A stretch of 7,737 nucleotides of DNA, taken from contig CALNCU010000013.1 of assembly GCA_937875395.1 (NCBI GenBank), positions 1-7,737 of the forward strand. The letters are read 5' to 3'. Position numbers and translations under genes: made by a program. Every line of letters begins with the position of its first letter. The stretch's first letter is position 1. Below are positions 1 through 6,121 of this stretch, one piece after another. The notes under the pieces are model-generated. The model had not been told where the DNA came from, made no database searches, and saw only the letters and a list, made by a program, of their open reading frames with translations. This stretch comes from an uncultured Armatimonadota bacterium. Its GTDB lineage: Bacteria; Armatimonadota; UBA5829; DTJY01.

Positions 1-1394
1 TTCCGTTTGTCTCCCACTCCAATTTCCCATTTCTTACAGAGATGCTCTATACCCTTGGCCTTGCATTTGGGAGCGCTGCTGCGGCCAAAATCTTCCATTT
101 TGCCATGTTTGCACTTACCGGGGCGGCAATATACTCATTTGGACGCCGATACATAGGCAGTCTGGCAGGGAAGATAGGCTCCCTCATCTACCTTAGCGTG
201 CCCGTGGTCTTTTGGGAGTCGCAGATTGCTTATGCAGATCTCTCAAGCGCCTTATACATAGCACTTGCCGTTTATGCCGTTGTAAACTGGGAGGAGACCG
301 GCTTGGGCAGATGGCTGTGGGTGGCTGGCGTGGCAGGGGGATTTGCGCTTGGAACAAAGGTGCTCTGCGGCATACCGGTTGCGGTGCTTTGCGCATGGGT
401 GCTTCTGGCCTCCCTGAAAAGGAGCGGTTGGAAGAGCGGATTATTGGGCGCTCTTACCCTGGGCGCGCTCTCCCTTATAGTGGGTTCTCCCTGGTATATT
501 AAGAGTTTTATTTACACGGGGAACCCGGTATATCCCTTCCTGTTTAACATCTTTGGCGGGCGCAACTGGACACAGGCAAATGCAGATGCGTACAGGCAGT
601 CTCAGCTTGTCTTTGGCATGGGCCGTGGGTGTGCAAACTTTTTAATGCTGCCGTGGAACCTTACAATGAACGGTTACAAGTTCTTTGATACCAAAAGCCT
701 CTTTGGTATTCTGGGCCCGGCGTACCTGGGGCTTGCGCCGCTTGTATTTTTTGTGCAGAAGAAGCGCGGGCTCATCCTGCGGCTTGCGCTCCTCTCTTTT
801 ATCTTTATTGCCGCATGGTTTGTGCTTATGCAGCAGTCCCGGTATATGATAGGGATTCTGCCTATACTTTCCGTTATATGCGCGGCGGGGGCCGCAGAGG
901 CGTTGCAGGTGTGGAGGCCTCTCCGCACGGCTGTTATTCTCTTTCTGGCCGTTTGTGTTATTTGCACGGGCCTGATGGGAATATTTCTTGCGCAGGGCAA
1001 CGGCACAAAAGTCGTCCTTGGGATTGAGAGCAAGGATGATTATGCATCATGGACTCTGGATACCTATGATGCTCAAATCTACATAAACAAAAATGCTCCG
1101 GCGAATGCAGGGGTAGCCATGTTTGGGGAGGTTCGGGGCTTCTACCTGGACAGGGATTACATCTGGGCAAACCCGGGGCATCATGAAATGATCCCGTGGG
1201 CCCGGTTTAGCAAGGGGCCGGATATGGTGAATTTTTTAATTAAATCCGGCTATACTTATGCAATTATAAACTGGCGCTTCTTCAGCCCGGAAACTGACTG
1301 CGGCCGTATAATAAGCGATGCAATAGGCCGCGGGATTATGTGTGAGGAATATGCAAGCCACGCTGTAAGCGTCTACAGCCTGCGCAGTGAATAA
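1..1394 (+). CDS. GT-C membrane glycosyltransferase (GT39/ArnT-like), 5' end missing
   Basis: This is a polytopic membrane protein, most likely a lipid-linked-sugar glycosyltransferase of the GT-C fold. The reading frame is open to the left edge (first full codon at 3; PFVSHSNFPFLTEM), so the ATG at 42 is internal and the real start, with the usual catalytic acidic first loop, lies outside the window. About 463 residues are visible. They form some nine or ten hydrophobic segments, then a soluble C-terminal domain from about nucleotide 1020. Family-like landmarks are a YTGNPVYPFLF loop near 515-545 and the QQSRYMIGILP segment near 830-865, which resembles the sugar/lipid-binding end of GT39-type proteins. 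The stop is followed by 44 bases and then a second membrane glycosyltransferase, so the two are probably co-transcribed. Substrate and acceptor cannot be read from sequence. It might instead be an unclassified membrane protein of the same fold. Confidence 0.75.
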   Translation, partial: PFVSHSNFPFLTEMLYTLGLAFGSAAAAKIFHFAMFALTGAAIYSFGRRYIGSLAGKIGSLIYLSVPVVFWESQIAYADLSSALYIALAVYAVVNWEETGLGRWLWVAGVAGGFALGTKVLCGIPVAVLCAWVLLASLKRSGWKSGLLGALTLGALSLIVGSPWYIKSFIYTGNPVYPFLFNIFGGRNWTQANADAYRQSQLVFGMGRGCANFLMLPWNLTMNGYKFFDTKSLFGILGPAYLGLAPLVFFVQKKRGLILRLALLSFIFIAAWFVLMQQSRYMIGILPILSVICAAGAAEALQVWRPLRTAVILFLAVCVICTGLMGIFLAQGNGTKVVLGIESKDDYASWTLDTYDAQIYINKNAPANAGVAMFGEVRGFYLDRDYIWANPGHHEMIPWARFSKGPDMVNFLIKSGYTYAIINWRFFSPETDCGRIISDAIGRGIMCEEYASHAVSVYSLRSE

Positions 1395-1438
1395 CTTGGC
1401 AACGTGACCTGTCCAAACTATGTTATGGAGGGTTTTTA

Positions 1439-2812
1439 ATGGCTAGAAGGCAAACAAGATCGGGCAGGGGCAGACAGCCCGTTAAAGAACAGCATCCGCA
1501 CGTGCAGGTGAAGGCTTCCCGCTTTTCCATGCCTTCGCTGGAAGATATTGTGCAGTCCGGCGCAGTGTGGCTTTCGGTTATAATAGTGCTGCATCTGGCG
1601 CTCTCCATGGTGTATATCAACCGGGTTCCCTTCGGGCAGTTCCCGGATGAGAGGCCGCATGCAGAGTACACCTCCGCGCTGGCGCTTACGGGAAGCCTGC
1701 CGGTGCTCAGCACCTCCAGCCGCGGAAATTACGAATACCATCAGCCGCCCCTCTACTACTACCTTGGCATCCCGTTCTTCCTGGCAGGCCGGGCCATGGG
1801 AGTTGCAGAGCCTTTGCAGGGGATACGTTATCTATCCGTAATCCTTGGCATGCTCTCCATAATTGTAACCTACGCCGTGGTAAAGAGGGCTTTTGGAGAG
1901 GAACACCTGCGGCAGAGGGCTCCCAGGCGGTCTATCCTTGCCGCCGCGTTTGTCGCCTTTCTGCCAACACACGTAATGCTTAGCAGTTCCGTAAGCAATG
2001 ACATTCTGGCAGAGCTTGTGTTCGGCACGGCGCTGCTTCTTATAGTAGAGCTGCTTACAGATAGATTCACCCTTTTAAACACCACCGCCATAGGGATTAT
2101 TCTGGCAATAGGATGCCTTACAAAGGCTACATGCGTAATCCTTATTCCCGTAGCAATAGTGGCCTATCTGTTAATGTATAAGAAATGCCAATGCAGTATA
2201 AAAACGCTGGCGGGGCACGTTCTTTTAATGCTTTTTGTAACCGCTGCAGGCGCCGGATGGTGGTTTTTAAGAAACAACGCACTCTATGGAGACCCGCTTG
2301 CAATGGGCATCTTCCAAAGCTACTTTGGTGATACGGCAAAGCCGGAATACTGGTTTAGCCAGGGCTTTACAGCCTTCCAGTACCTGGAGTTGGTGGCGAC
2401 GTGGACTTTTGCCAGCTTCTGGGGGGTCTTTGGGCACATGAACATCTTCATGCCCAGCTGGATATACATAACCGCCGCCGCCGTAAGCCTGATAGGTATT
2501 GCAGGTTCCATAAAGGGGATACCGGAGTGGCGGCGGCAATCTATGCTTAGTAATGAAATTTGGGTTGTGTTTGCCACCACATTTGTTTTGGTGCTTCTTG
2601 CATTCATCCGTTTTAATACCGTATTCTTCCAGGCTCAGGGCAGATACCTGTATCCCGCCATTGTGCCCATAGCCGTACTATGGGTTTTGGGGATAGAAGG
2701 CATCCTGCCCAGGGGGGAGAGAGTAATGTCCGCCACTGTAATAATAGGTTTTCCTATTGTGGTGCAGGCCGTTGCGCTCTCTACGTGCATCCTTGCCATT
2801 CCTAATATCTAA
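1439..2812 (+). CDS. GT-C family membrane glycosyltransferase (GT39/DUF2142-like)
   Basis: This is a complete 457-residue polytopic membrane protein, probably transferring a sugar from a polyprenyl-phosphate donor on the outer face of the cytoplasmic membrane. The start is set by GGAGGG at 1427-1432, six bases before ATG. Residues 1-30 are strongly basic and cytoplasmic. A first membrane span covers about 43-60 and leads into an acidic loop, FPDERPHAEY (68-77), where GT-C enzymes keep catalytic or metal-binding carboxylates. Next comes YEYHQPPLYYYLG (98-110), a motif typical of ArnT/GT39 and DUF2142 proteins. Further spans follow, and QGRYLYP near the C-terminus matches the usual last periplasmic-edge motif. 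The family and membrane topology are well supported; the sugar, lipid and acceptor are not visible. A GT2 sugar-lipid synthase begins 17 bases after its stop, which suggests donor supply in the same operon. Confidence 0.78.
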   Translation: MARRQTRSGRGRQPVKEQHPHVQVKASRFSMPSLEDIVQSGAVWLSVIIVLHLALSMVYINRVPFGQFPDERPHAEYTSALALTGSLPVLSTSSRGNYEYHQPPLYYYLGIPFFLAGRAMGVAEPLQGIRYLSVILGMLSIIVTYAVVKRAFGEEHLRQRAPRRSILAAAFVAFLPTHVMLSSSVSNDILAELVFGTALLLIVELLTDRFTLLNTTAIGIILAIGCLTKATCVILIPVAIVAYLLMYKKCQCSIKTLAGHVLLMLFVTAAGAGWWFLRNNALYGDPLAMGIFQSYFGDTAKPEYWFSQGFTAFQYLELVATWTFASFWGVFGHMNIFMPSWIYITAAAVSLIGIAGSIKGIPEWRRQSMLSNEIWVVFATTFVLVLLAFIRFNTVFFQAQGRYLYPAIVPIAVLWVLGIEGILPRGERVMSATVIIGFPIVVQAVALSTCILAIPNI

Positions 2813-2829
2813 ATGAAAGTGGTATTTAT

Positions 2830-3501
2830 TTGAAACTCTCTGTAATAATGCCCGTTTACAACGAAGCGCAGACTATTGCGCAGGCAATAGACCGCGTGCG
2901 CAATGTAAAGATAGAAAAAGAGATCATAGTTGTGGACGATTTCTCTATAGACGGCACGCGCGAAATTCTTTCTGATATTCCTGATATAATCCTTGTTCTG
3001 CACAAACAGAACATGGGCAAAGGGTTTGCAATACGCACAGCACTTAAGCATGTTACCGGCGATATTGTGGTTATTCAGGATGCAGATTTAGAGTACAACC
3101 CGGAAGACTTTTTCTCCCTCATCTCTCCCATAGAAAAGGGGGAGGCAGAAGTAGTCTACGGATCGCGGTTTTTAAAAGCGCGCCCGGTTATGCGCAGGGC
3201 AAACTACATTGCAAACCGCATGCTTGCCACAGCAACCAATATCCTCTACAGCGCGCGCATAACGGACGAAGCCACCTGCTATAAGGCATTCCGCGCCCAT
3301 CTTTTAAAGAGCATCCCCCTTACATGCAAGCGTTTTGAGTTCTGCCCGGAGGTTACCGCCAAAGTCCTTAGAAGCGGGCATAAGATAGCAGAAGTTCCGG
3401 TCAGGTATGAGGCTAGAACGTGCGAGCAGGGGAAGAAGATTGGCTGGTGGGATGGAGTAGTTGCATTCTGGACGCTTCTTAAGTTCAGGCTGGTAAAATA
3501 G
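2830..3501 (+). CDS. GT2 glycosyltransferase, DPM1-like (polyprenyl-phosphate sugar synthase)
   Basis: This is a 223-residue soluble GT-A-fold enzyme. Proteins of this type move mannose or another hexose from a nucleotide sugar to dolichyl- or polyprenyl-phosphate on the cytoplasmic face. The start is TTG at 2830, which yields the standard opening MKLSVIMPVYNE; no ATG gives that N-terminus. Nucleotide-binding D36-D37 lie in VVDDFS, the metal-binding DxD is D84-A-D86 in VIQDADLEY, and GSRF is at 111-114. The acceptor-side segment DEATCYKAF (146-154) and RFEFCPEVTAK (168-178) are typical of the DPM1 group. The tail GKKIGWWDGVVAFWTLLKFR (201-220) is also characteristic. There is no C-terminal membrane anchor, so it matches the short DPM1 form. 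The Shine-Dalgarno is poor, and the 17-base gap suggests coupling to the upstream gene. The sugar is not predictable. Confidence 0.88.
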   Translation: MKLSVIMPVYNEAQTIAQAIDRVRNVKIEKEIIVVDDFSIDGTREILSDIPDIILVLHKQNMGKGFAIRTALKHVTGDIVVIQDADLEYNPEDFFSLISPIEKGEAEVVYGSRFLKARPVMRRANYIANRMLATATNILYSARITDEATCYKAFRAHLLKSIPLTCKRFEFCPEVTAKVLRSGHKIAEVPVRYEARTCEQGKKIGWWDGVVAFWTLLKFRLVK

Positions 3502-3512
3502 AGGCTGATTCG

Positions 3513-3541
3513 TTGCCGCGTTCTGTGCAGTGTGTTATAAT
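3513..3541 (+). promoter_or_regulatory. sigma70-type promoter of the thioesterase operon
   Basis: TTGCCG (3513-3518) is followed by 17 bases and a perfect TATAAT (3536-3541). An extended -10 TG stands at 3533-3534. The predicted transcript starts near 3548 and leaves a leader of about 90 bases before the TTG start at 3640. It lies just after the GT2 stop and gives the small three-gene operon its own promoter. Confidence 0.65.
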
Positions 3542-3557
3542 CTGAAGGTTATATGGC

Positions 3558-3566
3558 TGCTATAAT
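3558..3566 (+). promoter_or_regulatory. second extended -10 element (TGcTATAAT)
   Basis: A second perfect TATAAT at 3561-3566 is preceded by TG at 3558-3559, 25 bases downstream of the first -10. No good -35 lies 16-18 bases upstream, so it would have to work as an extended -10 promoter. It may instead reflect local AT-richness. Confidence 0.35.
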
Positions 3567-3639
3567 AATAGAAGATATCTGCCGGCTCCTTGAGATTTGT
3601 ACAACCGGGCTCAGGATGCTTTAAGAACGGGGGATTGTA

Positions 3640-4029
3640 TTGGATATTGTCTATGAAGGACAGTGCTTTGCCTGCGGAGCAAAGAACCCCATAGGGCTAA
3701 AGCTCAAATTTGAGTTTGAGGGAGAGTCTTACGTAGCTAGGTTTACTCCAAAACCGGAGCATCAGGGTTACGATAACATTACCCACGGGGGCATATTAAG
3801 CACCCTTTTAGACGAAGCAATGGCAAAACTTGTTTGGGCAAAGGGTATAAATGCAGTAACCGGCACGCTTAACATCCGTTTCAGGCGCCCGGCACTGGTA
3901 GGCGAAGAGCTGACCGTAAGCGGATGTATAACCGGCAAGGCTCACAGGATTATAGACTGCCGTGCAGAGATTAAAAATCCGGCCGGCAAAATAGTAGCAG
4001 AGGCCGATGGGAGAATGGTAAAAATCTGA
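3640..4029 (+). CDS. PaaI-type hotdog-fold thioesterase
   Basis: This 129-residue single hotdog-domain protein is of the PaaI/4HBT family, whose members hydrolyse acyl-CoA thioesters in the cytoplasm. The start is TTG with GGGGG at 3629-3633, six bases upstream. The N-terminus has the CFACGAKNPIGLKLKF pattern (9-24) common in this subgroup. The hotdog signature HGGILSTLLDEAM is at 49-61: H49-G50-G51 and the acid D58 or E59 are the likely active-site elements. GTLNIRFRRPALVGEEL (75-91) is the expected beta strand and turn. The length is normal for the family. It is probably transcribed from the promoter at 3513-3541, and its stop overlaps the next gene's ATG (shared base 4029). The acyl substrate is unknown; the linked DUF2007 and LolA-like genes do not reveal it. 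Confidence 0.88.
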   Translation: MDIVYEGQCFACGAKNPIGLKLKFEFEGESYVARFTPKPEHQGYDNITHGGILSTLLDEAMAKLVWAKGINAVTGTLNIRFRRPALVGEELTVSGCITGKAHRIIDCRAEIKNPAGKIVAEADGRMVKI

Positions 4030-4268
4030 TGAGTGATGCATATTCAACCATTTACCGAGCCATGGATGAGGCGGAAGCCAATATTGTAAAAGATGTGCTG
4101 CGGGCAAATGGAATCCCCGCCGTTGTGCGCCGGAATGAAAGCTCCATGTTAGACGGCGCCATGGTCCCCGGCCAGGGATATTGGGGAGATGTGCTGGTTC
4201 CGCAGGCGGAAGCCGGGCATGCAACAGAGGTTCTACAATCTTACAACAAGAATGGAGAAACACTATAA
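4029..4268 (+). CDS. DUF2007 family protein (putative signal-transducing protein)
   Basis: This is a small 79-residue protein. The C-terminal half carries the DUF2007 signature: GYWGDVLVPQAEAGHATEVL at about residues 50-69. The first half, with YRAMDEAEANIVKDVLRANGIPAVVRR (9-35), fits the family's helix-strand start, in which 'covering two adjacent positions' folds as a small alpha/beta domain. Pfam names the family as a putative prokaryotic signal-transducing protein, but no biochemical role is established. The ATG overlaps the thioesterase stop and the TAA overlaps the next ATG, so translation is probably coupled in both directions. There is no signal peptide or membrane span, so it should be cytoplasmic. 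Confidence 0.82.
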   Translation: MSDAYSTIYRAMDEAEANIVKDVLRANGIPAVVRRNESSMLDGAMVPGQGYWGDVLVPQAEAGHATEVLQSYNKNGETL

Positions 4269-4903
4269 TGCAAAAGATAAGATTTGCGTGGATGACATCT
4301 GCAGCGCTGGTTTTTATATCCTCATTGGCATTTGCCGCCCCGGCAGAGATGGCAAAATCCGGTTATATTCGTCAGACAACAACCATTATAAACACCAACG
4401 CATCCCTTATACAGACAACCAATATCTACTGGCGCGGTGATTGCATGCGCACAGAACAGTATGGTGTCGATGGCTTGGTAATACAGATAAAGAACGGCAA
4501 AACGCTCTACATGTACTCGCCCTCAAGGGCACAGGCCGTCAAGACAAACCTCCCCGCCAATTCGCAATCTGTGCAGCAGATACTAAAATCAATGGCTACC
4601 CCTGTTGCCGGCGGCAAAAAGATAGGCTCATCCGTTGTTGCCGGGATAAAATGCGATGCATACAAAGTAACAAAAGATAAGAACAGCTCGGCCATAGTGT
4701 ATCAAAGCACGGACCCGCGTTTCCCGCTTCCGCTTAAGACTGTTATCACCGTGGGGAAGGCCAAACAGACAACGCAGACAAAGAGCATAAAATTAAATAC
4801 AACCATCGCCTCAAGGATGTTCACGCTGCCGGCGGGCGTTAAAGTAAAAGAGGCCAAGATACCATCAGGGTCTAAACCGGGCGCAGCAGCCCCAAATAAC
4901 TAA
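4268..4903 (+). CDS. exported LolA/DUF4412-like protein
   Basis: This 211-residue secreted protein has a clear Sec signal peptide: basic MQKIR, a hydrophobic core (about 7-20), and a likely signal peptidase I site after AFA (residue 23). No lipobox cysteine is present. The mature part alternates short beta strands, with NIYWRGDCMRTEQ (52-64), KNGKTLYMYSP (76-86) and VAGIKCDAYKV (124-134). It ends its domain with SRMFTLPAGVKV (172-183), the pattern seen in LolA-like and DUF4412 proteins that form an open half-barrel for lipid or acyl chains. A Gly/Pro/Ala-rich tail follows. The start at 4268 is chosen because it begins the signal peptide and overlaps the preceding stop (TAATG), with GGAG at 4254-4257. 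True LolA function in lipoprotein transport is not shown, since no lolB or lolCDE is nearby. C59 and C129 could form a disulfide. Confidence 0.72.
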   Translation: MQKIRFAWMTSAALVFISSLAFAAPAEMAKSGYIRQTTTIINTNASLIQTTNIYWRGDCMRTEQYGVDGLVIQIKNGKTLYMYSPSRAQAVKTNLPANSQSVQQILKSMATPVAGGKKIGSSVVAGIKCDAYKVTKDKNSSAIVYQSTDPRFPLPLKTVITVGKAKQTTQTKSIKLNTTIASRMFTLPAGVKVKEAKIPSGSKPGAAAPNN

Positions 4904-4987
4904 AACACTAAATTCTAGCATTTCACCAAAAAATTTTAGCGGTTAAACATGACTCCGGCGGCGGCGTGTAAACTTAATTATGTTCGC

Positions 4988-5095
4988 GATACTTTGGTCG
5001 CAGAGCACTTAAGTGCACCGCAGCCGAAGCAAGGTGTATCAACCCCCGAGGCGATACTTCGGTCGCAGAGTGCAAAGCACGCCGCTGCCAAATCC
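4988..5095 (+). repeat. double-hairpin interspersed repeat, copy 1
   Basis: This element has two hairpins joined by a short linker. The first hairpin is bounded by GATAC (4988-4992) and GTATC (5036-5040), with arms CTTTGG (4992-4997) and CCGAAG (5024-5029) and a tip that is the perfect palindrome GCACTTAAGTGC (5005-5016). The linker from GTATC to GATAC (5053-5057) is C-rich, then G-rich. The second hairpin starts CTTCGG (5057-5062) and has the tip GTGC-AAA-GCAC (5070-5080), but its closing arm has decayed to CCAAAT. It lies 84 bases after the LolA-like stop. A related copy is at 7564-7678 in the same orientation. It resembles REP/BIME or MITE-type elements in plan, but I do not recognise the family. 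Confidence 0.75.
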
Positions 5096-5152
5096 CTGTT
5101 TGAACTTGCAAATTCAAGTTTACAGAATACTAGACTAATCCAGGGGTCTGGG

Positions 5153-5204
5153 GCATCACCCCCAGGGACGATACAGAGCATATTAGTGCGCCGCCGCCTA
5201 AGCC
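5153..5204 (+). repeat. degraded third copy of the double-hairpin repeat (linker plus half hairpin)
   Basis: GCATC (5153-5157), a C-rich then G-rich 12-base linker, and GATAC (5170-5174) repeat the linker of the other two copies at exactly the same spacing. The next bases (AGAGCA, then GTGC and GCCGCC, ending CTAAGCC) match the second hairpin after loss of about nine bases of its left arm (TTCGGTCGC in the intact copies). In this copy the linker itself can fold as CTGGGG/CCCCAG. The first hairpin is absent. Confidence 0.55.
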
Positions 5205-5234
5205 TTGTTAACCAGCATAACTTTTTGGTAGAGT
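5205..5234 (+). promoter_or_regulatory. weak candidate promoter for nfnAB
   Basis: TTGTTA (5205-5210) is followed by 18 bases and TAGAGT (5229-5234), with an extended TG at 5226-5227. Each hexamer matches four of six consensus bases. The predicted start, near 5241, would give a leader of about 35 bases that includes the Shine-Dalgarno site. It begins directly at the edge of the degraded repeat. Confidence 0.3.
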
Positions 5235-5261
5235 ATTAAGCATGAGTTGCGTATTATATCT

Positions 5262-5266
5262 GGAGG
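5262..5266 (+). promoter_or_regulatory. Shine-Dalgarno GGAGG setting the TTG start of nfnA
   Basis: GGAGG ends nine bases before TTG at 5276. There is no in-frame ATG near the conserved N-terminus, so this site fixes the unusual start codon. Confidence 0.75.
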
Positions 5267-5275
5267 TTAACTGTA

Positions 5276-6121
5276 TTGTACAACGTGGTACGGAAGGAAC
5301 AATTGGGAGAGGTAGTTACGCTACTTGAACTTGAAGCTCCCGCAATTGCCGCCAAGGCTCAGGCCGGGCAATTTGTAATAGTAAGACTGGCTGAATATAG
5401 CGAAAGGATTCCGCTTACTCTTTCAGACTGGGATGCAGACCGCGGCACCATCACCATCATCTTCCAGCACGCCGGCAGATCCACAGAAGAGCTGGCATGC
5501 GTAGAGGTGGGGGAGAGTATAAGAGACCTGGCCGGCCCGCTTGGAAAGGCCACGGAAGTAGAAAAATTTGGCACAGTGGTCTGCATAGGCGGCGGAATAG
5601 GCGTGGCAGAACTAAGGCCCATAGCAAAGGCCATGAAAGCCGCCGGAAACAAGGTTATATCCATAGTAGGCGCAAGGGACAAATCCCTTCTTATCCTTGA
5701 AGACGATATGCGCAAGGCAAGCTGCGAGCTCCATATCACCACAGATAACGGCAGCTACGGCAGAAAAGGCTTTGTAAGCAACGTCCTTCAAGAGATAATG
5801 GACAGCGGGCAGAAGATAGATATAATCTACGCCATAGGCCCAGTACCCATGATGAGGGTAATTGCAGACCAGACACGCCCTGCCGGCATTAAAACCCTGG
5901 TGTGCCTGGATGCCATTATGATAGACGGTACGGGCATGTGCGGCGCGTGCAGGGTAACCGTAGATGGAAAGACCAAATTTACGTGCGTAGACGGGCCGGA
6001 TTTTGACGCCCACCAGATAAACTGGGAAGAGCTTGTAACAAGAAAGAAAATGTATATCCCCCAAGAAAAAGAAGCTTCTAGACATTATCATGAGGGATGC
6101 TGCGGGAGGTGCCGGAAATGA
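5276..6121 (+). CDS. nfnA: NfnA: FAD/[2Fe-2S] small subunit of electron-bifurcating NADH:ferredoxin-NADP+ transhydrogenase
   Basis: This 281-residue cytoplasmic flavoprotein of the ferredoxin-NADP+ reductase/PyrK superfamily is predicted to handle NAD(H) and one branch of electron bifurcation with NfnB. The FAD-binding domain has RIPLTLSD (44-51, the RxxS/T-type flavin motif). The nucleotide domain has CIGGGIGVAELRPIAKA (103-119). The C-terminal cluster loop has D217, C222, C225 and C237; this D-x4-C-x2-C-x11-C spacing is the Asp-plus-three-Cys [2Fe-2S] ligand set known from Nfn structures. Length fits NfnA (about 280). The stop overlaps the start of nfnB by four bases (ATGA). The tail is odd, ending HEGCCGRCRK with three cysteines (275, 276, 279). 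Automatic names for such proteins include 'sulfide/dihydroorotate dehydrogenase-like'. PyrK is unlikely because no pyrD is adjacent and the partner is GltD-like. Confidence 0.87.
   Translation: MYNVVRKEQLGEVVTLLELEAPAIAAKAQAGQFVIVRLAEYSERIPLTLSDWDADRGTITIIFQHAGRSTEELACVEVGESIRDLAGPLGKATEVEKFGTVVCIGGGIGVAELRPIAKAMKAAGNKVISIVGARDKSLLILEDDMRKASCELHITTDNGSYGRKGFVSNVLQEIMDSGQKIDIIYAIGPVPMMRVIADQTRPAGIKTLVCLDAIMIDGTGMCGACRVTVDGKTKFTCVDGPDFDAHQINWEELVTRKKMYIPQEKEASRHYHEGCCGRCRK
6104..6109 (+). promoter_or_regulatory. Shine-Dalgarno GGGAGG deciding the nfnB start
   Basis: This site lies inside the nfnA 3' end, eight bases before ATG 6118. It supports 6118 over the in-frame ATG at 6097, which would itself lie upstream of this site and add seven residues encoded inside nfnA. 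Confidence 0.75.

Larger units (their letters stand above)
4904..5275 (+). other. non-coding intergenic region with repeats
   Basis: This is a 372-base stretch without a credible gene. It begins AT-rich (4904-4950), with a loose inverted repeat CTAAATT/AATTTTAG. It then holds a double-hairpin repeat (4988-5095) and a short perfect stem AACTTG/CAAGTT with a six-base loop (5103-5120). A degraded third repeat copy (5153-5204) and the nfnA leader follow. An open frame at 4949-5239 runs through it but is built mainly from the repeats. No U-run follows any of the hairpins, so none is a textbook intrinsic terminator. Confidence 0.7.

Noticed and set aside
1396..1424. TTGGCA, 17 bases, TATGTT as a promoter between the two GT-C genes
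   Set aside because: The hexamers and spacing look good, but transcription would begin near 1431, inside or after the Shine-Dalgarno at 1427-1432, so the message could not be translated normally.
2813..2833. Six-codon frame (MKVVFI) directly before the GT2 gene, ending at its TTG start
   Set aside because: It is too short to support as a leader peptide and has no ribosome site; probably chance.
3808..4263. 151-codon minus-strand open frame opposite the thioesterase and DUF2007 genes
   Set aside because: The opposite strand encodes two clear families across the same bases; this frame has no domain features.
4181..4267. Longer N-terminus for the LolA-like protein
   Set aside because: It would bury the signal peptide behind 29 residues encoded inside the DUF2007 gene; ATG 4268 gives a normal signal peptide.
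4988..5204. CRISPR array or intrinsic terminators
   Set aside because: The repeats are not evenly spaced with unique spacers, and no hairpin is followed by a U-run. They fit an interspersed hairpin element better.
4949..5239. 96-codon + strand open frame between the LolA-like gene and nfnA
   Set aside because: It is assembled largely from the hairpin repeat and its decayed copy, has no Shine-Dalgarno site, resembles no protein family I know, and its apparent repeats are explained better at the DNA level.
6097..6117. Earlier in-frame ATG as nfnB start
   Set aside because: It has no suitable ribosome site; GGGAGG lies downstream of it and correctly spaced for ATG 6118, which also makes the ATGA overlap with nfnA.
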